Below, piece after piece: positions 35,410-44,616 of a stretch of DNA of 64,000 nucleotides. The DNA comes from JAODBQ01 sp047602055. GTDB lineage: Bacteria; Actinomycetota; Acidimicrobiia; Acidimicrobiales; Ilumatobacteraceae. Location: the NCBI GenBank assembly GCA_047602055.1, contig JASGIG010000001.1:1116001-1180000 (forward strand). The letters are read 5' to 3'. The notes under the pieces are model-generated. The model was not told where the DNA came from. It saw nothing but the letters and a program-made list of their open reading frames with translations, and ran no database searches. Both the position numbers and the translations under genes were made by a program. Positions within the stretch are counted from its first letter, which is position 1. Each line of letters begins with the position of its first letter.

Positions 35410-36579
35410 TGGCTCGGCGGTGGATGGTACCGAGCGGCCACGTCCGAGCACGACGAGCGCCAGCAGTGCGGCCACGATCGACGCGGTCAGGATCGCCAGC
35501 TTGGCGTCGTCCCGCTGGGCCTCGTCCGTGAAGGCCAGCTCGGTGACGAACAGCGCGACGGTGAAGCCGATCCCGGCGGCGTTGCCGATGCCGAGCAGGT
35601 GCCGGCGATTCGCGCCAGCGGGCGGCGTCGCGACGCCGCCGCGGATCGCCAGCCGCGAGCCGACGACGACGCCGAGCGGCTTGCCGGCGACGAGGCCGGC
35701 GAACACGCCCCAGGCGATTGGCGACGACAGCGCGTCACGCATGTGCGAACGGCTCAGCTCGATGCCGGCGTTGGCGAGGGCGAACAGCGGGACGATCGCG
35801 TAGCTGGTCCACGGGTGCAGCCGGTGCTCCAACCGCTCGACGACCGCCACCGGGGCGAGCAGCCCCATCGCCACGCCGGTCAGCGTCGGGTGCATGCCGC
35901 TCTCGAACATCGCGATCCACATCGCCACGCCGATGACGACGAACGGCACGACCGACGTGGCGACGAAGCGGCGCATGACGACGGCGATCGCGAAGCAGCC
36001 GATGGCGACGGCCAGCCAACCGAGCTCCACGCCCGACGAGTAGGCGACGGCGATGATCACGATCGCGCCGACGTCGTCGACGACGGCGAGGCCGAGCAGC
36101 AGCGCTCGCGCCGAGCCGGGCACACGCGAACCGAGCGCGCCGACGACGCCGACGGCGAGGGCGATGTCGGTGGCCGTCGGCACGCCCCACCCGCGCGGCG
36201 CGCTGGCGCCGGCGATCGCCAGGTACAGCAGCGCCGGCGCGGCCATCCCGCCGAGCGCCGCGGCGACGGGGAGCACCGCCGCCTTGCGCCGGGCGAAGTG
36301 ACCGGTCGCCAGCTCGCGGCGGATCTCCAGGCCGACCAGGAGGAAGAACGCGGTCATCAACCCGTCGTTCACCCAGTGGCGCAGGTCGAGGTCGAGGTCC
36401 CGTCCGACCATCGGCACCGAGAGCCGGTGGCCCCACAGCCGCTCGTACGACGCCTGCCACGGCGAGTTCGCCCACACCAGCGCCACGACCGCGCCGACGG
36501 CGATGAGGACCGCGCCGGCCGACTCGGCGGCCAGGAGCTCACGCAGCGGGGAGAGCGCCCTGCGCTGCCGGCGAGCCAT
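35389..36579 (-). CDS. nhaA: Na+/H+ antiporter NhaA
   Basis: Sodium/proton antiporter of 396 residues, near the length of E. coli NhaA. It has the expected N-terminal hydrophobic segments. FLLVGLEIRREL, the PTATDIALAVGV segment and the twin-aspartate ion site in LAVVDDVGAIVIIA are all present. It has about a dozen membrane helices. The last residues, PLAQR and the stop, lie inside the tRNA-Lys gene on the same strand, so the message and tRNA share sequence. An 8-bp hairpin lies upstream, marking it off from the dehydratase genes. Confidence 0.94.
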   Translation of the reverse strand: MARRQRRALSPLRELLAAESAGAVLIAVGAVVALVWANSPWQASYERLWGHRLSVPMVGRDLDLDLRHWVNDGLMTAFFLLVGLEIRRELATGHFARRKAAVLPVAAALGGMAAPALLYLAIAGASAPRGWGVPTATDIALAVGVVGALGSRVPGSARALLLGLAVVDDVGAIVIIAVAYSSGVELGWLAVAIGCFAIAVVMRRFVATSVVPFVVIGVAMWIAMFESGMHPTLTGVAMGLLAPVAVVERLEHRLHPWTSYAIVPLFALANAGIELSRSHMRDALSSPIAWGVFAGLVAGKPLGVVVGSRLAIRGGVATPPAGANRRHLLGIGNAAGIGFTVALFVTELAFTDEAQRDDAKLAILTASIVAALLALVVLGRGRSVPSTAEPAPLAQR

Positions 36580-36622
36580 GATCCGGCAAGCCTAGGAAGC
36601 GCACGCCGCCATGTCGCAGCGA

Positions 36623-36644
36623 GCCCTGGCCCCAGAGCCAGGGC
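36623..36644. terminator. Hairpin downstream of the dehydratase operon
   Basis: A perfect 8-bp stem (GCCCTGGC and GCCAGGGC) with a 6-base loop lies between the end of the MaoC gene and the start of nhaA. There is no T-run. It is a plausible terminator for the 37572-36650 operon. Confidence 0.5.
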
Positions 36645-36649
36645 GAAGG

Positions 36650-37069
36650 TCAGGCTTGCAGCCGAGCCGTCGCGTAGCCGACGACGACCACGTCGCCGTT
36701 CTGGTCCTTGGTCGACACGTCGAGCTCGACGACCGGCTCGTCACCGCTCGTGTCGATGTTCTTGACGGTGACCGTCGTCGTCAGCGTCGCCCCGGGGAAG
36801 ACCTGCTTGGAGAAGCGCACGCCGTAGGACTTCAGCGCGTCGATGCCGACCCAGTCGGTGACCACCCGGCCGCTCATCCCCATCGACAGCATCCCGTGGG
36901 CGAACACGCTCGGGTAGCCGGCGACCTCGGTGGTGAACCTGTCGTCGGAGTGCAGCGGGTTGTAGTCGCCCGACGCCCCGGCGTACATGACGATCTGCGT
37001 GCGGCTGAGGTCGTCGACGACGACCTCCTCACGGCAGTCGCCGACCTTGATGTCCGTTGCCTTGATCAC
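36650..37069 (-). CDS. MaoC-like hydroxyacyl dehydratase, catalytic subunit (HadB-like)
   Basis: Hot-dog-fold hydratase subunit of 139 residues. The catalytic motif is YAGASGDYNPLHSDDRF (Asp and His of the D-x5-H signature, about residues 29-45), followed by FAHGMLSMGM. In actinobacteria this subunit pairs with a non-catalytic partner such as HadA or HadC. Its start overlaps the stop of exactly such a partner here, so the two probably form a heterodimer acting on 3-hydroxyacyl-CoA or -ACP. Confidence 0.9.
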   Translation of the reverse strand: MIKATDIKVGDCREEVVVDDLSRTQIVMYAGASGDYNPLHSDDRFTTEVAGYPSVFAHGMLSMGMSGRVVTDWVGIDALKSYGVRFSKQVFPGATLTTTVTVKNIDTSGDEPVVELDVSTKDQNGDVVVVGYATARLQA

Positions 37070-37572
37070 TGCTCCACGACCTTCCCGGTGCGCACCCCGA
37101 CCCCGCGGGCGGTGACGACCAGCTCACCGGCCTGGTCGCGGTACTCGATGATCGACTCGCTGAACTGCAGCGTGCCGCCGCGGCGGCCCTCCTTCGTCCA
37201 CGACTTGCCGGGGACGACCGTGGTCGTCAGCACCTCGCCGGCGATCAGCGGGCGGTGGTACTCGTAGTGCTGCTCGGCGTGCAGCCCGCCGCCGTTGCCG
37301 CCGCCGCCACCGCCGGACGAGCCCTCCTCCTTGGGCGGCAGGCTCGTCGCGTTCTTGCCGGAGCCGAACCACGGCTTGCCGATCTGCGGGCGCAGGACGT
37401 AGTCCTCGTCGTACTGCGCGCTCGCCTGGACGAACGTCGGCGGCGCGGGGATGCCCGGCAGCCCGGCGGCCTTCGCGGCCTCCTCGGAGGAGTAGACGGG
37501 GTTCGGGTCGGCGATGGCGCGGGCGAACATCATGATGTGCCCCGCCTCCACCGGGAAGCGTTCGACGGCCAT
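37066..37572 (-). CDS. FAS1-like dehydratase subunit (HadA/HadC-like)
   Basis: Partner subunit of 168 residues with the N-terminal FAS1-like dehydratase domain (FPVEAGHIMMFARAIADPNP, then GIPAPPTFVQ). The middle carries a Gly-rich loop (SSGGGGGGNGGG, about residues 84-96), longer than usual. HAEQHYEYHRPLIAGEVL is typical of this family. It overlaps the catalytic subunit gene as ATGA. It is divergent from an acyl-CoA dehydrogenase, so all three may serve the same acyl-CoA pathway. Confidence 0.88.
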   Translation of the reverse strand: MAVERFPVEAGHIMMFARAIADPNPVYSSEEAAKAAGLPGIPAPPTFVQASAQYDEDYVLRPQIGKPWFGSGKNATSLPPKEEGSSGGGGGGNGGGLHAEQHYEYHRPLIAGEVLTTTVVPGKSWTKEGRRGGTLQFSESIIEYRDQAGELVVTARGVGVRTGKVVEQ

Positions 37573-37660
37573 GACGCCGCAGCGTAGGAGCCGGCGGCGG
37601 TGGGGTCCCCAGTCGGGCGATCACCTTGCCGGTTCGCCGCCGCGCAGTGAGAATGCACGC

Positions 37661-39046
37661 GTGACTGACACCGATGCCATCGCCGCCGACGACGCCACCC
37701 GCAAGGTCGACGCGGCGGTCGACGCCTTGCTGGCCGCCTGCGACCCGCGATCGACCGACCGGATCACGTTCCGCGGCGCCCGCTTCGACCACGGGTTGGC
37801 CTGGGTGCACTTCGACGAGGGCTTCGGCGGGCTCGGCGTCCGCCCCGATCTCAACCGCCACGTCGAGCGCCGCCTGCGCGAGGCCGGCGCCGAGGCCCAG
37901 GACCCGTCGACGTTCTTCATCGCCCTCGCCGGGCCGACGATCCACACGTGGGGGACCGACGAGCAGAAGAACCGCTTCCTGCGACCGATGTTCACCGGCG
38001 AGGTCCGCTGGTGCCAGCTGTTCTCCGAGCCGGGCGCCGGATCGGACTTCGCCGGCCTGGCCTGCAAGGCCGAGCGCGACGGCGACGAGTGGGTGGTCAA
38101 CGGCCAGAAGGTGTGGAACACGCTCGCCCACCTCGGCGACTGGGGGATGCTCGTCACCCGCAGCGACCCCGAGCAGCCCAAGCACAAGGGGATGACCTAC
38201 TTCGCCGTCGACATGCACTCGCCCGGCGTCGAGGTCCGCCCGCTGCGCCAGATCACCGGCGAGGCGGAGTTCAACGAGGTGTACCTCACCGACGCGCGCA
38301 TCCCCGACGCCAACCGCATCGGTGCGACCGGCGAGGGTTGGCGCGTCGCACTGACGACGCTGATGAACGAGCGCACCGCGATCGGCGGTGGCGAGGCCGG
38401 TGGCCGCTCGGCGCGCGGCGGCAGCGCCGGTGATGCGGTGGCGATCTGGCAGGAGCTCGACGAGTCGCAGAAGACGCCGGCCAAGCGCGACCAGCTGATG
38501 CAGCTGTGGGTGCGCGGCGAGGTGGCCCGGCTGTCGAACCAGCGCACCGCGGCGATGGCCCGGGTCGGCAACCCCGGTCCCGGCGGGTCGATCTCCAAGC
38601 TGGCGATGGCCGAGCTGAACAAGGACGTCTACGACTTCTGCGTCACGCTCAAGGGCGCCAACGGCCAGATCGGCTACGACTACACGTTCCGCCGTCCCGA
38701 GAGCCTGGAGGCGACGGGCGCGTCGAGCGGCACCGGCCACGCGTTCCTGCGCGTCCGCGCCAACTCGATCGAGGGCGGCACGTCGGAGATCATGCGCAAC
38801 ATCCTCGGCGAACAGGTCCTCGGCCTGCCCGGCGAGCCCCGCGTCGACAAGGACGTCGCCTGGAGCCAGGTCCCGCGGGAGCTGACGACCGTCGATGGGC
38901 GGGATGGCCGGCGACGCGCCGCGCGTCGTCCGGGTGTTCGTGTCGAGCACCTTCCGGGACATGCAGGCCGAGCGCGACGAGCTGGTCAAGCGCGTCTTCC
39001 CGCAGATCCGCCGCCTGTGCGAGCAGCGCGGCGTGACGTGGGGTGA
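37661..39046 (+). CDS. Acyl-CoA dehydrogenase, stop apparently lost
   Basis: FAD-dependent acyl-CoA dehydrogenase. Family motifs are plain: LFSEPGAGSDFAGL (FAD/substrate loop), WVVNGQKVWNTLAH and the C-terminal IEGGTSEIMRNILGEQVLGL. Natural members end shortly after the VPR that occurs near 38877. Here the frame runs on to 39046 into the start of the next gene, giving Arg-rich residues unlike the family. Removing one G from GCGGGAG near 38876-38881 would give VPRS and a stop at 38885, nine bases before the next start. The real end is probably 38885. Confidence 0.85.
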   Translation: MTDTDAIAADDATRKVDAAVDALLAACDPRSTDRITFRGARFDHGLAWVHFDEGFGGLGVRPDLNRHVERRLREAGAEAQDPSTFFIALAGPTIHTWGTDEQKNRFLRPMFTGEVRWCQLFSEPGAGSDFAGLACKAERDGDEWVVNGQKVWNTLAHLGDWGMLVTRSDPEQPKHKGMTYFAVDMHSPGVEVRPLRQITGEAEFNEVYLTDARIPDANRIGATGEGWRVALTTLMNERTAIGGGEAGGRSARGGSAGDAVAIWQELDESQKTPAKRDQLMQLWVRGEVARLSNQRTAAMARVGNPGPGGSISKLAMAELNKDVYDFCVTLKGANGQIGYDYTFRRPESLEATGASSGTGHAFLRVRANSIEGGTSEIMRNILGEQVLGLPGEPRVDKDVAWSQVPRELTTVDGRDGRRRAARRPGVRVEHLPGHAGRARRAGQARLPADPPPVRAARRDVG

Positions 39047-42000
39047 GATCGACCTGCGCTGGGGCGTCACCGACGAGCAGAAGGCCGAGGGCGACGTCCT
39101 GGCGATCTGCCTCGACGAGATCGACCGCACCCGCCCGTTCTTCATCGGCCTGCTCGGCCAGCGCTACGGCTGGGTGCCGGACGCGATCCCGGCGGCGCTC
39201 GCCGAGCGGATGGGCTGGCTGAGCGCCGGCGCCGGCCGCTCGGTCACCGAGCTGGAGATCCTCCACGGCGTCCTCAACGACCCCGACGCCGCGGGGCACG
39301 CGCTGTTCTACCTGCGCGACCCGGCGTGGCTCGACACGGTCGGCGACGACGCCCGGCCGACCTACGTCGAGGACAGCGACGAGGGTCGGGTGGCGCTCGA
39401 CGACCTTCGTGAACGTGTGCGCGCCAGCGTGCACCCGACGCGTGACTTCGCCGACCCGGTGCAGCTCGGCGAGCAGGTGCTGGCCGACCTCACCGCACTG
39501 ATCGAGCAGCTGTACCCGGACCCAGCGCCCCCGGATCCGGCGGCGCGCGACAACGCCGATCACGCGGCCTACGCACTGGCCCGCACGACCGGGTTCGTCG
39601 CGCGGCCGGCGGTCGACGCGGTCCTCGACGACGCCGCCGGCGGCGACGGTCCACCGCTGTTGCTCGGCGCGGCGTCCGGCGCCGGCGCCACCTCGGCGGT
39701 GGCCGCATGGGCGTGCTCGCGGCGCGACGTGGGCGACGTCGTGGTCGAGCACTACGTCGGCGCGAACCCGGCGGCGGCGAGCTGGCGGGCCGTGGCCCGC
39801 CGTCTCGTCACCGAGCTGGCCCGCGCTCGTGGCGTCGAGCCGCCGGGGTCGGACGCGTTGGCCGACGACGTCGCGCTGCGCAGCGCGCTCGCCCAGGCGT
39901 TCGCCGCCGCGGCGAGTCTGCGGCCGATCGTCGTGCTCGACGGGGCGGATCGCCTCGACGACGAGGACGGCGCGCCGGACCTGGTGTGGTTGCCGCGGTC
40001 GATCCCGCTGGGTGTCCGCCTGGTCGTCACGTCGAGCGGTGGGCGTCCCTTGGAGTCCGCGCAGCAGCGCGGTTGGGTGGTGTCGGGTCTGCCCGAGCTC
40101 GACGCCGGCGAGCGGCGGTCGCTGATCGTGCAGTTCCTGGCCCGCTACGCGAAGGGGCTCGACGAGGCCCACCTGGCCCGGCTGGCGACCGCGCCGCAGA
40201 CCGGCAGCCCGCTGTTCCTGCGGATCGTGCTCGACGAGCTGCGCCAGCACGGCGACCACTTCACGCTCGGCCCGGCGATCGACGGCCTGCTCGCCGCGGC
40301 GGCGATCGACGACCTGCTCGAGCAGATCCTGGCCCGCTACGAGCGTGACTTCGAGCGCGACCGTCCCGGCCTCGTGCGCGACCTGTTCAGCTCGCTGTGG
40401 GCGGCGCACCGCGGGCTCGGCGAGGCCGAGCTGCTCGACCTGCTGGGCGCGACCGCCGGCGCGCCGTTGCCGCGCGCCGTGCTGTCGCCCGTGTACCTCG
40501 CCGCCCTCGGCCAGCTGGTCGACCGCAACGGCCTCGTCGGCTTCGCCAACCATCACATCCGCCGCGCCGTCGAGGATCGCTACCTCGGCACCGGCGGAGA
40601 CAGCGTTGCCGCCACCGGCGTGGACCGCGGCGTTCCTGCGGACCGTCGTGCCGGTGACGATCGCTCCGTCGGTGACGACGACGGCCGGCGCGCCGCACAT
40701 GCCCGGCTGGCCGCGTACTTCGCCGCGCAGCCGCTCGGCGACCGTGTGGTCGACGAGCTGGCGTGGCAGCAGATCGCCGCCGGCGACAGCGCCGGCCTCG
40801 TCGCGACGTTGGGCGACCTCGGGTTCGTCGAGACCGCCTACCGCCGCGCCCCGTACGACGTGCGGCGATGGTGGGCGCGCGCCGCCGAGGCCGGGGCGCT
40901 CGCGCCCGAGATCTACCGCGCCGTGCTCGACGACCCGGCAGCGCACGACGTCGAGGCGCCGGGTGCGCCGCGCCGCCAGCTCGTGTGGGGTCTCGCTCGG
41001 CTGCTCACCGACCTCGGGCATCCCGACGAGGCGTTGCGCCTCGACGAGTACCTCGTCGCCGCGGCCCGGCTGCGGCCGGAGGCGTCCACCGAGGCGCCGG
41101 GAACGGGCGACGGCGGGTTGCGCGCCGCGCTCGTCAACCAGGGCGCAGGATGGTGGCTGCGCGGCGACGCGGCGCGTGCCGAGGCACCGCTGCGCGAGGC
41201 CGCGGACCGCTGCCGCGCCGCCGGCGACCAGGCGATGCTCGCCGCCGCGCTCGGCAACCTGGCGATGGCTGCGCGCGACCTCGGGCGGCTGGACGAGGCG
41301 CTCGCGCTGAGCGCCGAGGAGGAGGCGATCTGCCGTGCCGACGACCACCTCGCCGGGCTGCAGGCCTGTCTCGGCAACCGCGCCGAGCTGATGCGCCGGT
41401 CCGGTCGCCCCGACGACGCGCTGGCGCTGATGCGCGAGCAGGAGCGCATCTGCCGCGACCTCGCCGACCGTCCGGGCATCGCCCGGGCCCTCGCCGCGCA
41501 GTCGGTCGTGCTGATGGACCGCGGCGACGTGGCGGCTGCGCTCGACCTGTCCGCCGCGCACGTCGAGACCGCTCGCGAGCTCGGCGACGTGCGCGGCCTC
41601 GTCGAAGGTCTGGTCAACCAGATCAACATGCACGCCGCTCGCGGCGACCTCGCCGCCGCCGACGTGGCGGCAGCGGAGGCCGAGCATCATGCCCGCCGCC
41701 TCGACGACGCGACGCTGCTGTCGCGCGTGCTCGCCGGGCGCGCCCACGTGGCCAGTCAGCGCGGCGACTGGCCCGGCGTCGAGGCTGCGGCCCGCGAGGC
41801 CGAGCTGACCGCCCGCCAGGTCGACGACCGGTCGGTCGTCGCCAGCGCACTCGGCCTCGTCGGCACGGCGCGGCGCGAGCAGGGCGACCTCGCCGGCTGC
41901 GACGTCGCGCACCGCGAGCAGCTGCGCGTCGCCGAGTCCACCGGCAACGCCGAGTTGATCGCCGCCGCCCACGCCAACATCGGCACGCTGGCGATCGCCG

Positions 42001-42773
42001 CCGGCCGCTACCCCGACGCGCTCGCCGAGTACGGCCTGGCCGAGCCGGCCCTGCGCGCGGCCCAGTTGCACACGCTGTTGCTGCCGTTGCTGGCCAACCG
42101 CGCCCAGGCGCGTCAGGCCACCGGCGACCTCGTCGGCGCGGCCGCGGACTTCGCCGGCGCGGCTGGCTCGGCGCTGCTGCTCGGCCGGCCGCCGGCCGCC
42201 AAGCAGTGGGGCGAGCTGGGCATCGGCCTGGCGTACCAGACCGGCGCGGTCGACCTCGCCGAGGGGCTGTGGGACACGCTGGCGACCGCCAGCCGGGCGC
42301 TCAGCGACGACGACGGCCTGCAGCGGGCGCTCGGCGAACGGGCGCTGCTGCTGATCAACCGGGCCCAGCCGCAGGGCGTGCCGGGCGATGCGACCAACGT
42401 CGACCGGGCCACGTTGGCGCGGGCGGTCCCGCTGCTCGACGAGCAGGAGGCGATCTGCCGGCGCACCGGCAACGCCGTCGGGCTGGCCGCCTGCGTCGGC
42501 AACCGGGCGATCGTGCTGCGCTACCAGGGCGACCTTGCCGGCGCGCTCGCCGCCGTCGACGAACAGCTGCGCATCGCCCAGGCGTCGGGCGACGGCCAGG
42601 GCGCGCTGCTCGCCACGGCCAACCGCGGCGAGCTGCTCGGCCTCCTCGGCCGCATCCCCGAAGCCCTCGCCGCATTGCACCAAGCCAGGGCCACCGCCGC
42701 CCCCCACCCCCAGCTCGCGCAAATGGTCCACCAACTCGACGCCATGATCCGAACGTTTCAGCAGCACAACTGA
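38895..42773 (+). CDS. DUF4062-STAND NTPase-like protein with TPR tail
   Basis: Large multidomain protein of 1292 residues. Residues about 10-125 form a DUF4062 domain (VVRVFVSSTFRDMQAERDEL, then GEIDLRWGVTDEQ), as in STAND proteins such as TEP1 and NPHP3. A STAND-like NTPase follows (about 235-600). Its Walker A reads GAASGAGATS near residue 257, lacking the essential Lys, while Walker B is intact (IVVLDGADRLDD). The last 600 residues are TPR-like repeats (AAALGNLAMAARDLGRLDEA and similar). It is likely a sensor-scaffold in signalling or defence. It converges on the RyR-channel gene across a terminator hairpin. ATG 38904 is an alternative start. Confidence 0.85.
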   Translation: MGGMAGDAPRVVRVFVSSTFRDMQAERDELVKRVFPQIRRLCEQRGVTWGEIDLRWGVTDEQKAEGDVLAICLDEIDRTRPFFIGLLGQRYGWVPDAIPAALAERMGWLSAGAGRSVTELEILHGVLNDPDAAGHALFYLRDPAWLDTVGDDARPTYVEDSDEGRVALDDLRERVRASVHPTRDFADPVQLGEQVLADLTALIEQLYPDPAPPDPAARDNADHAAYALARTTGFVARPAVDAVLDDAAGGDGPPLLLGAASGAGATSAVAAWACSRRDVGDVVVEHYVGANPAAASWRAVARRLVTELARARGVEPPGSDALADDVALRSALAQAFAAAASLRPIVVLDGADRLDDEDGAPDLVWLPRSIPLGVRLVVTSSGGRPLESAQQRGWVVSGLPELDAGERRSLIVQFLARYAKGLDEAHLARLATAPQTGSPLFLRIVLDELRQHGDHFTLGPAIDGLLAAAAIDDLLEQILARYERDFERDRPGLVRDLFSSLWAAHRGLGEAELLDLLGATAGAPLPRAVLSPVYLAALGQLVDRNGLVGFANHHIRRAVEDRYLGTGGDSVAATGVDRGVPADRRAGDDRSVGDDDGRRAAHARLAAYFAAQPLGDRVVDELAWQQIAAGDSAGLVATLGDLGFVETAYRRAPYDVRRWWARAAEAGALAPEIYRAVLDDPAAHDVEAPGAPRRQLVWGLARLLTDLGHPDEALRLDEYLVAAARLRPEASTEAPGTGDGGLRAALVNQGAGWWLRGDAARAEAPLREAADRCRAAGDQAMLAAALGNLAMAARDLGRLDEALALSAEEEAICRADDHLAGLQACLGNRAELMRRSGRPDDALALMREQERICRDLADRPGIARALAAQSVVLMDRGDVAAALDLSAAHVETARELGDVRGLVEGLVNQINMHAARGDLAAADVAAAEAEHHARRLDDATLLSRVLAGRAHVASQRGDWPGVEAAAREAELTARQVDDRSVVASALGLVGTARREQGDLAGCDVAHREQLRVAESTGNAELIAAAHANIGTLAIAAGRYPDALAEYGLAEPALRAAQLHTLLLPLLANRAQARQATGDLVGAAADFAGAAGSALLLGRPPAAKQWGELGIGLAYQTGAVDLAEGLWDTLATASRALSDDDGLQRALGERALLLINRAQPQGVPGDATNVDRATLARAVPLLDEQEAICRRTGNAVGLAACVGNRAIVLRYQGDLAGALAAVDEQLRIAQASGDGQGALLATANRGELLGLLGRIPEALAALHQARATAAPHPQLAQMVHQLDAMIRTFQQHN

Positions 42774-42796
42774 CCCAGTAGACGCGTGGGGGTGGT

Positions 42797-42827
42797 GCGG
42801 AGGGGGCGCTCCGCGATCCCCCTCCGC
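42797..42827. terminator. Bidirectional terminator hairpin
   Basis: A perfect 10-bp stem, GCGGAGGGGG with CCCCCTCCGC, and an 11-base loop lie between the convergent DUF4062-TPR and RCK-RyR genes. The rest of the 42774-42915 gap has no gene. Confidence 0.65.
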
Positions 42828-42915
42828 CGTGCGCCGACTCGCTGTGCGTGAGGCGCATTGCCAGCTGGGTGCGGCCGCAGGCCGCTCTTCGAAGCTCGAC
42901 CGAGATGAGCGAGCG

Positions 42916-44616
42916 TCAGCGAGCGAATCGAGCGTCGACGATCGTCACTCCGGCTCGCGCGAGTTGGGCGGGGATGAGGTCGATCGCTTCGCGGTTGCGC
43001 TCCCTCGCGTCGGTGGGCAGGTCGGACCACGGGACGAGCAGCGGGTTGCGCTTGCTGGCGTCGTCGCGGACGTCGCCGTAGGCCCAGCCGGCGGCGAGAC
43101 GCTCCGCCCGCCAGCGCTCGTGCTCGGCGGCGGCGAGCGCATCGCGCTCCTCCTCGCCGAGCGGCGCCGGCGAGGCGTCCCATCGAGCCAGCGGCACGAG
43201 CCGGTAGCCGAGGCCGGTCAGCCCGCTGACGATCCCGTCGGCCGACGCCCGGCTGCTCTCCCGCTCGGCGTCGTCGAGCTGCTCCCACGGGCGGTGCAGA
43301 CCGACGCCGGGCGTCGTGCTGTGGGCCAGGTGGTCGGCGTGAACGCTGCGGGCGATCTGCTCGCGGATCCCGCCCTCGACCATGTCGATGGTGCAGGCCC
43401 GGTCGAGGAACGGGAAGACGGTGAGCCCGGGGAAGCCCGACGTCTCGTCCGCCGAGCCGACGATACCGGCGAGACCGCTGTCCGAGCGGGTCCGCACGAC
43501 GATCGGCACCGACGTGTCGGCGAGCGTGTGGTACACGAACAGCCCGGTCGTCAGCGCGTCGGACTCCTCGTCGGTGGCGATGACGACGAGCGTCGGCCGC
43601 GGGTCGACGAGCTCGGCGAGGAACCGTTCGGCGACGGCCTGCGTCGGCGAGCGCAGGTCGAGGTCGAGGCAGTGGGTGTCGGTGCGGTCGACCAGCCCGG
43701 GGTGGCGCATCACCAGCGCCTGCCACTTGCCCGACGAACCGGGGTCGACGATCGTCACCCGCAGCGGGTCGCCGGACTCGTGGCGCTGGGCCAGCGCGAC
43801 CAGCACGCTCGACCCGAAGCGGCCGAACCCGGCGACCACCACGTGCGGCTGGCCGTCGCCCGCGGCGACCCCCGGGACCTGTTCGACGAGCGAGCGCGCC
43901 GCGGCGGCGTGGACGTTGAAGAACTCGGTGCGCACCGCCGACGCGCCACCGATCGCCCTCGTCGTCAGCAGTTGCGTCAGCGACAGGTCCTCGAGGTGCA
44001 CCGAGCAGCGCAGCGGCGCCCTGCCGGCCGGGAAGTCCAGCCCGCTCAACGCCGTGGCGAGTGTGACGTTCTGGGCGTCGTCGCCGTGGGCGGCGATCAC
44101 GCTCGTCGCGTGCGCCGCCCGCGCGGCGCGCAGCACGGTCGGGTCGGTGGAATCGCCGGTGACCACCGGCAGGCCGTTGCCGCGCAGGCCGTCGACGCCG
44201 GGCGCGCCGGCGACGTCGACACCGACGACGCGCCGGCCGTCGGCGGCCAGCGCCAGGGCGAGGCGCGACCCGACGGGCCCCAGCCCGAACACGACGGTGT
44301 GGCCGGCGAAGCGGCGCACCCGCCACCGCTGGAACTGATCGCGGAACACCACCGACGCCGCCTGCAGCAGCGTCGACGCGGCCATCACCGGGGCGACGAA
44401 GCGGGCGATCTGCAGGCGCCAGTTGATCGCCGTGCCGCCGCCGTTGTAGTCGAGCGTGGCCAGCTGCAGGGTGAGGTAGAGGTTGTCGAGGCCGGAGCGG
44501 CCGAGGCCGGCATCGTGGGACTGCTGCAGGTATCCGCCGACGCCGAGGACGACCACGACCACCCACAGGGTGGCGAGCACGTACCACCGCCGCCGCTCGG
44601 AGGCGAACAGCCTCAT
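42916..44616 (-). CDS. RCK/TrkA-type channel-like protein with C-terminal RyR domain
   Basis: Membrane protein of 566 residues. A helix (WYVLATLWVVVVVLGVGGYL, about 11-30), a pore-like segment (LDNLYLTLQLATLDYNGG, about 42-60) and a second helix (FVAPVMAASTLLQAASVVF, about 72-90) suggest a two-helix ion channel. The usual TVGYG filter is absent. Two NAD-binding TrkA-N domains follow (VVFGLGPVGSRLALALAA; VVVAGFGRFGSS). Residues about 495-560 are a RyR domain (AEHERWRAERLAAGWAYGD, SKRNPLLVPWSDL). RyR, TrkA-N and SLOG domains are known to co-occur in nucleotide-based signalling systems. Its start overlaps the SLOG gene (ATGA), so the two form one unit. Confidence 0.85.
   Translation of the reverse strand: MRLFASERRRWYVLATLWVVVVVLGVGGYLQQSHDAGLGRSGLDNLYLTLQLATLDYNGGGTAINWRLQIARFVAPVMAASTLLQAASVVFRDQFQRWRVRRFAGHTVVFGLGPVGSRLALALAADGRRVVGVDVAGAPGVDGLRGNGLPVVTGDSTDPTVLRAARAAHATSVIAAHGDDAQNVTLATALSGLDFPAGRAPLRCSVHLEDLSLTQLLTTRAIGGASAVRTEFFNVHAAAARSLVEQVPGVAAGDGQPHVVVAGFGRFGSSVLVALAQRHESGDPLRVTIVDPGSSGKWQALVMRHPGLVDRTDTHCLDLDLRSPTQAVAERFLAELVDPRPTLVVIATDEESDALTTGLFVYHTLADTSVPIVVRTRSDSGLAGIVGSADETSGFPGLTVFPFLDRACTIDMVEGGIREQIARSVHADHLAHSTTPGVGLHRPWEQLDDAERESSRASADGIVSGLTGLGYRLVPLARWDASPAPLGEEERDALAAAEHERWRAERLAAGWAYGDVRDDASKRNPLLVPWSDLPTDARERNREAIDLIPAQLARAGVTIVDARFAR

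Noticed and set aside
38790..42767. A 1325-residue frame opposite the DUF4062-TPR gene
   Set aside because: It mirrors the repeat structure of the plus-strand TPR gene and is rich in His/Arg/Gly with no domain; the plus strand carries DUF4062 and Walker B motifs.
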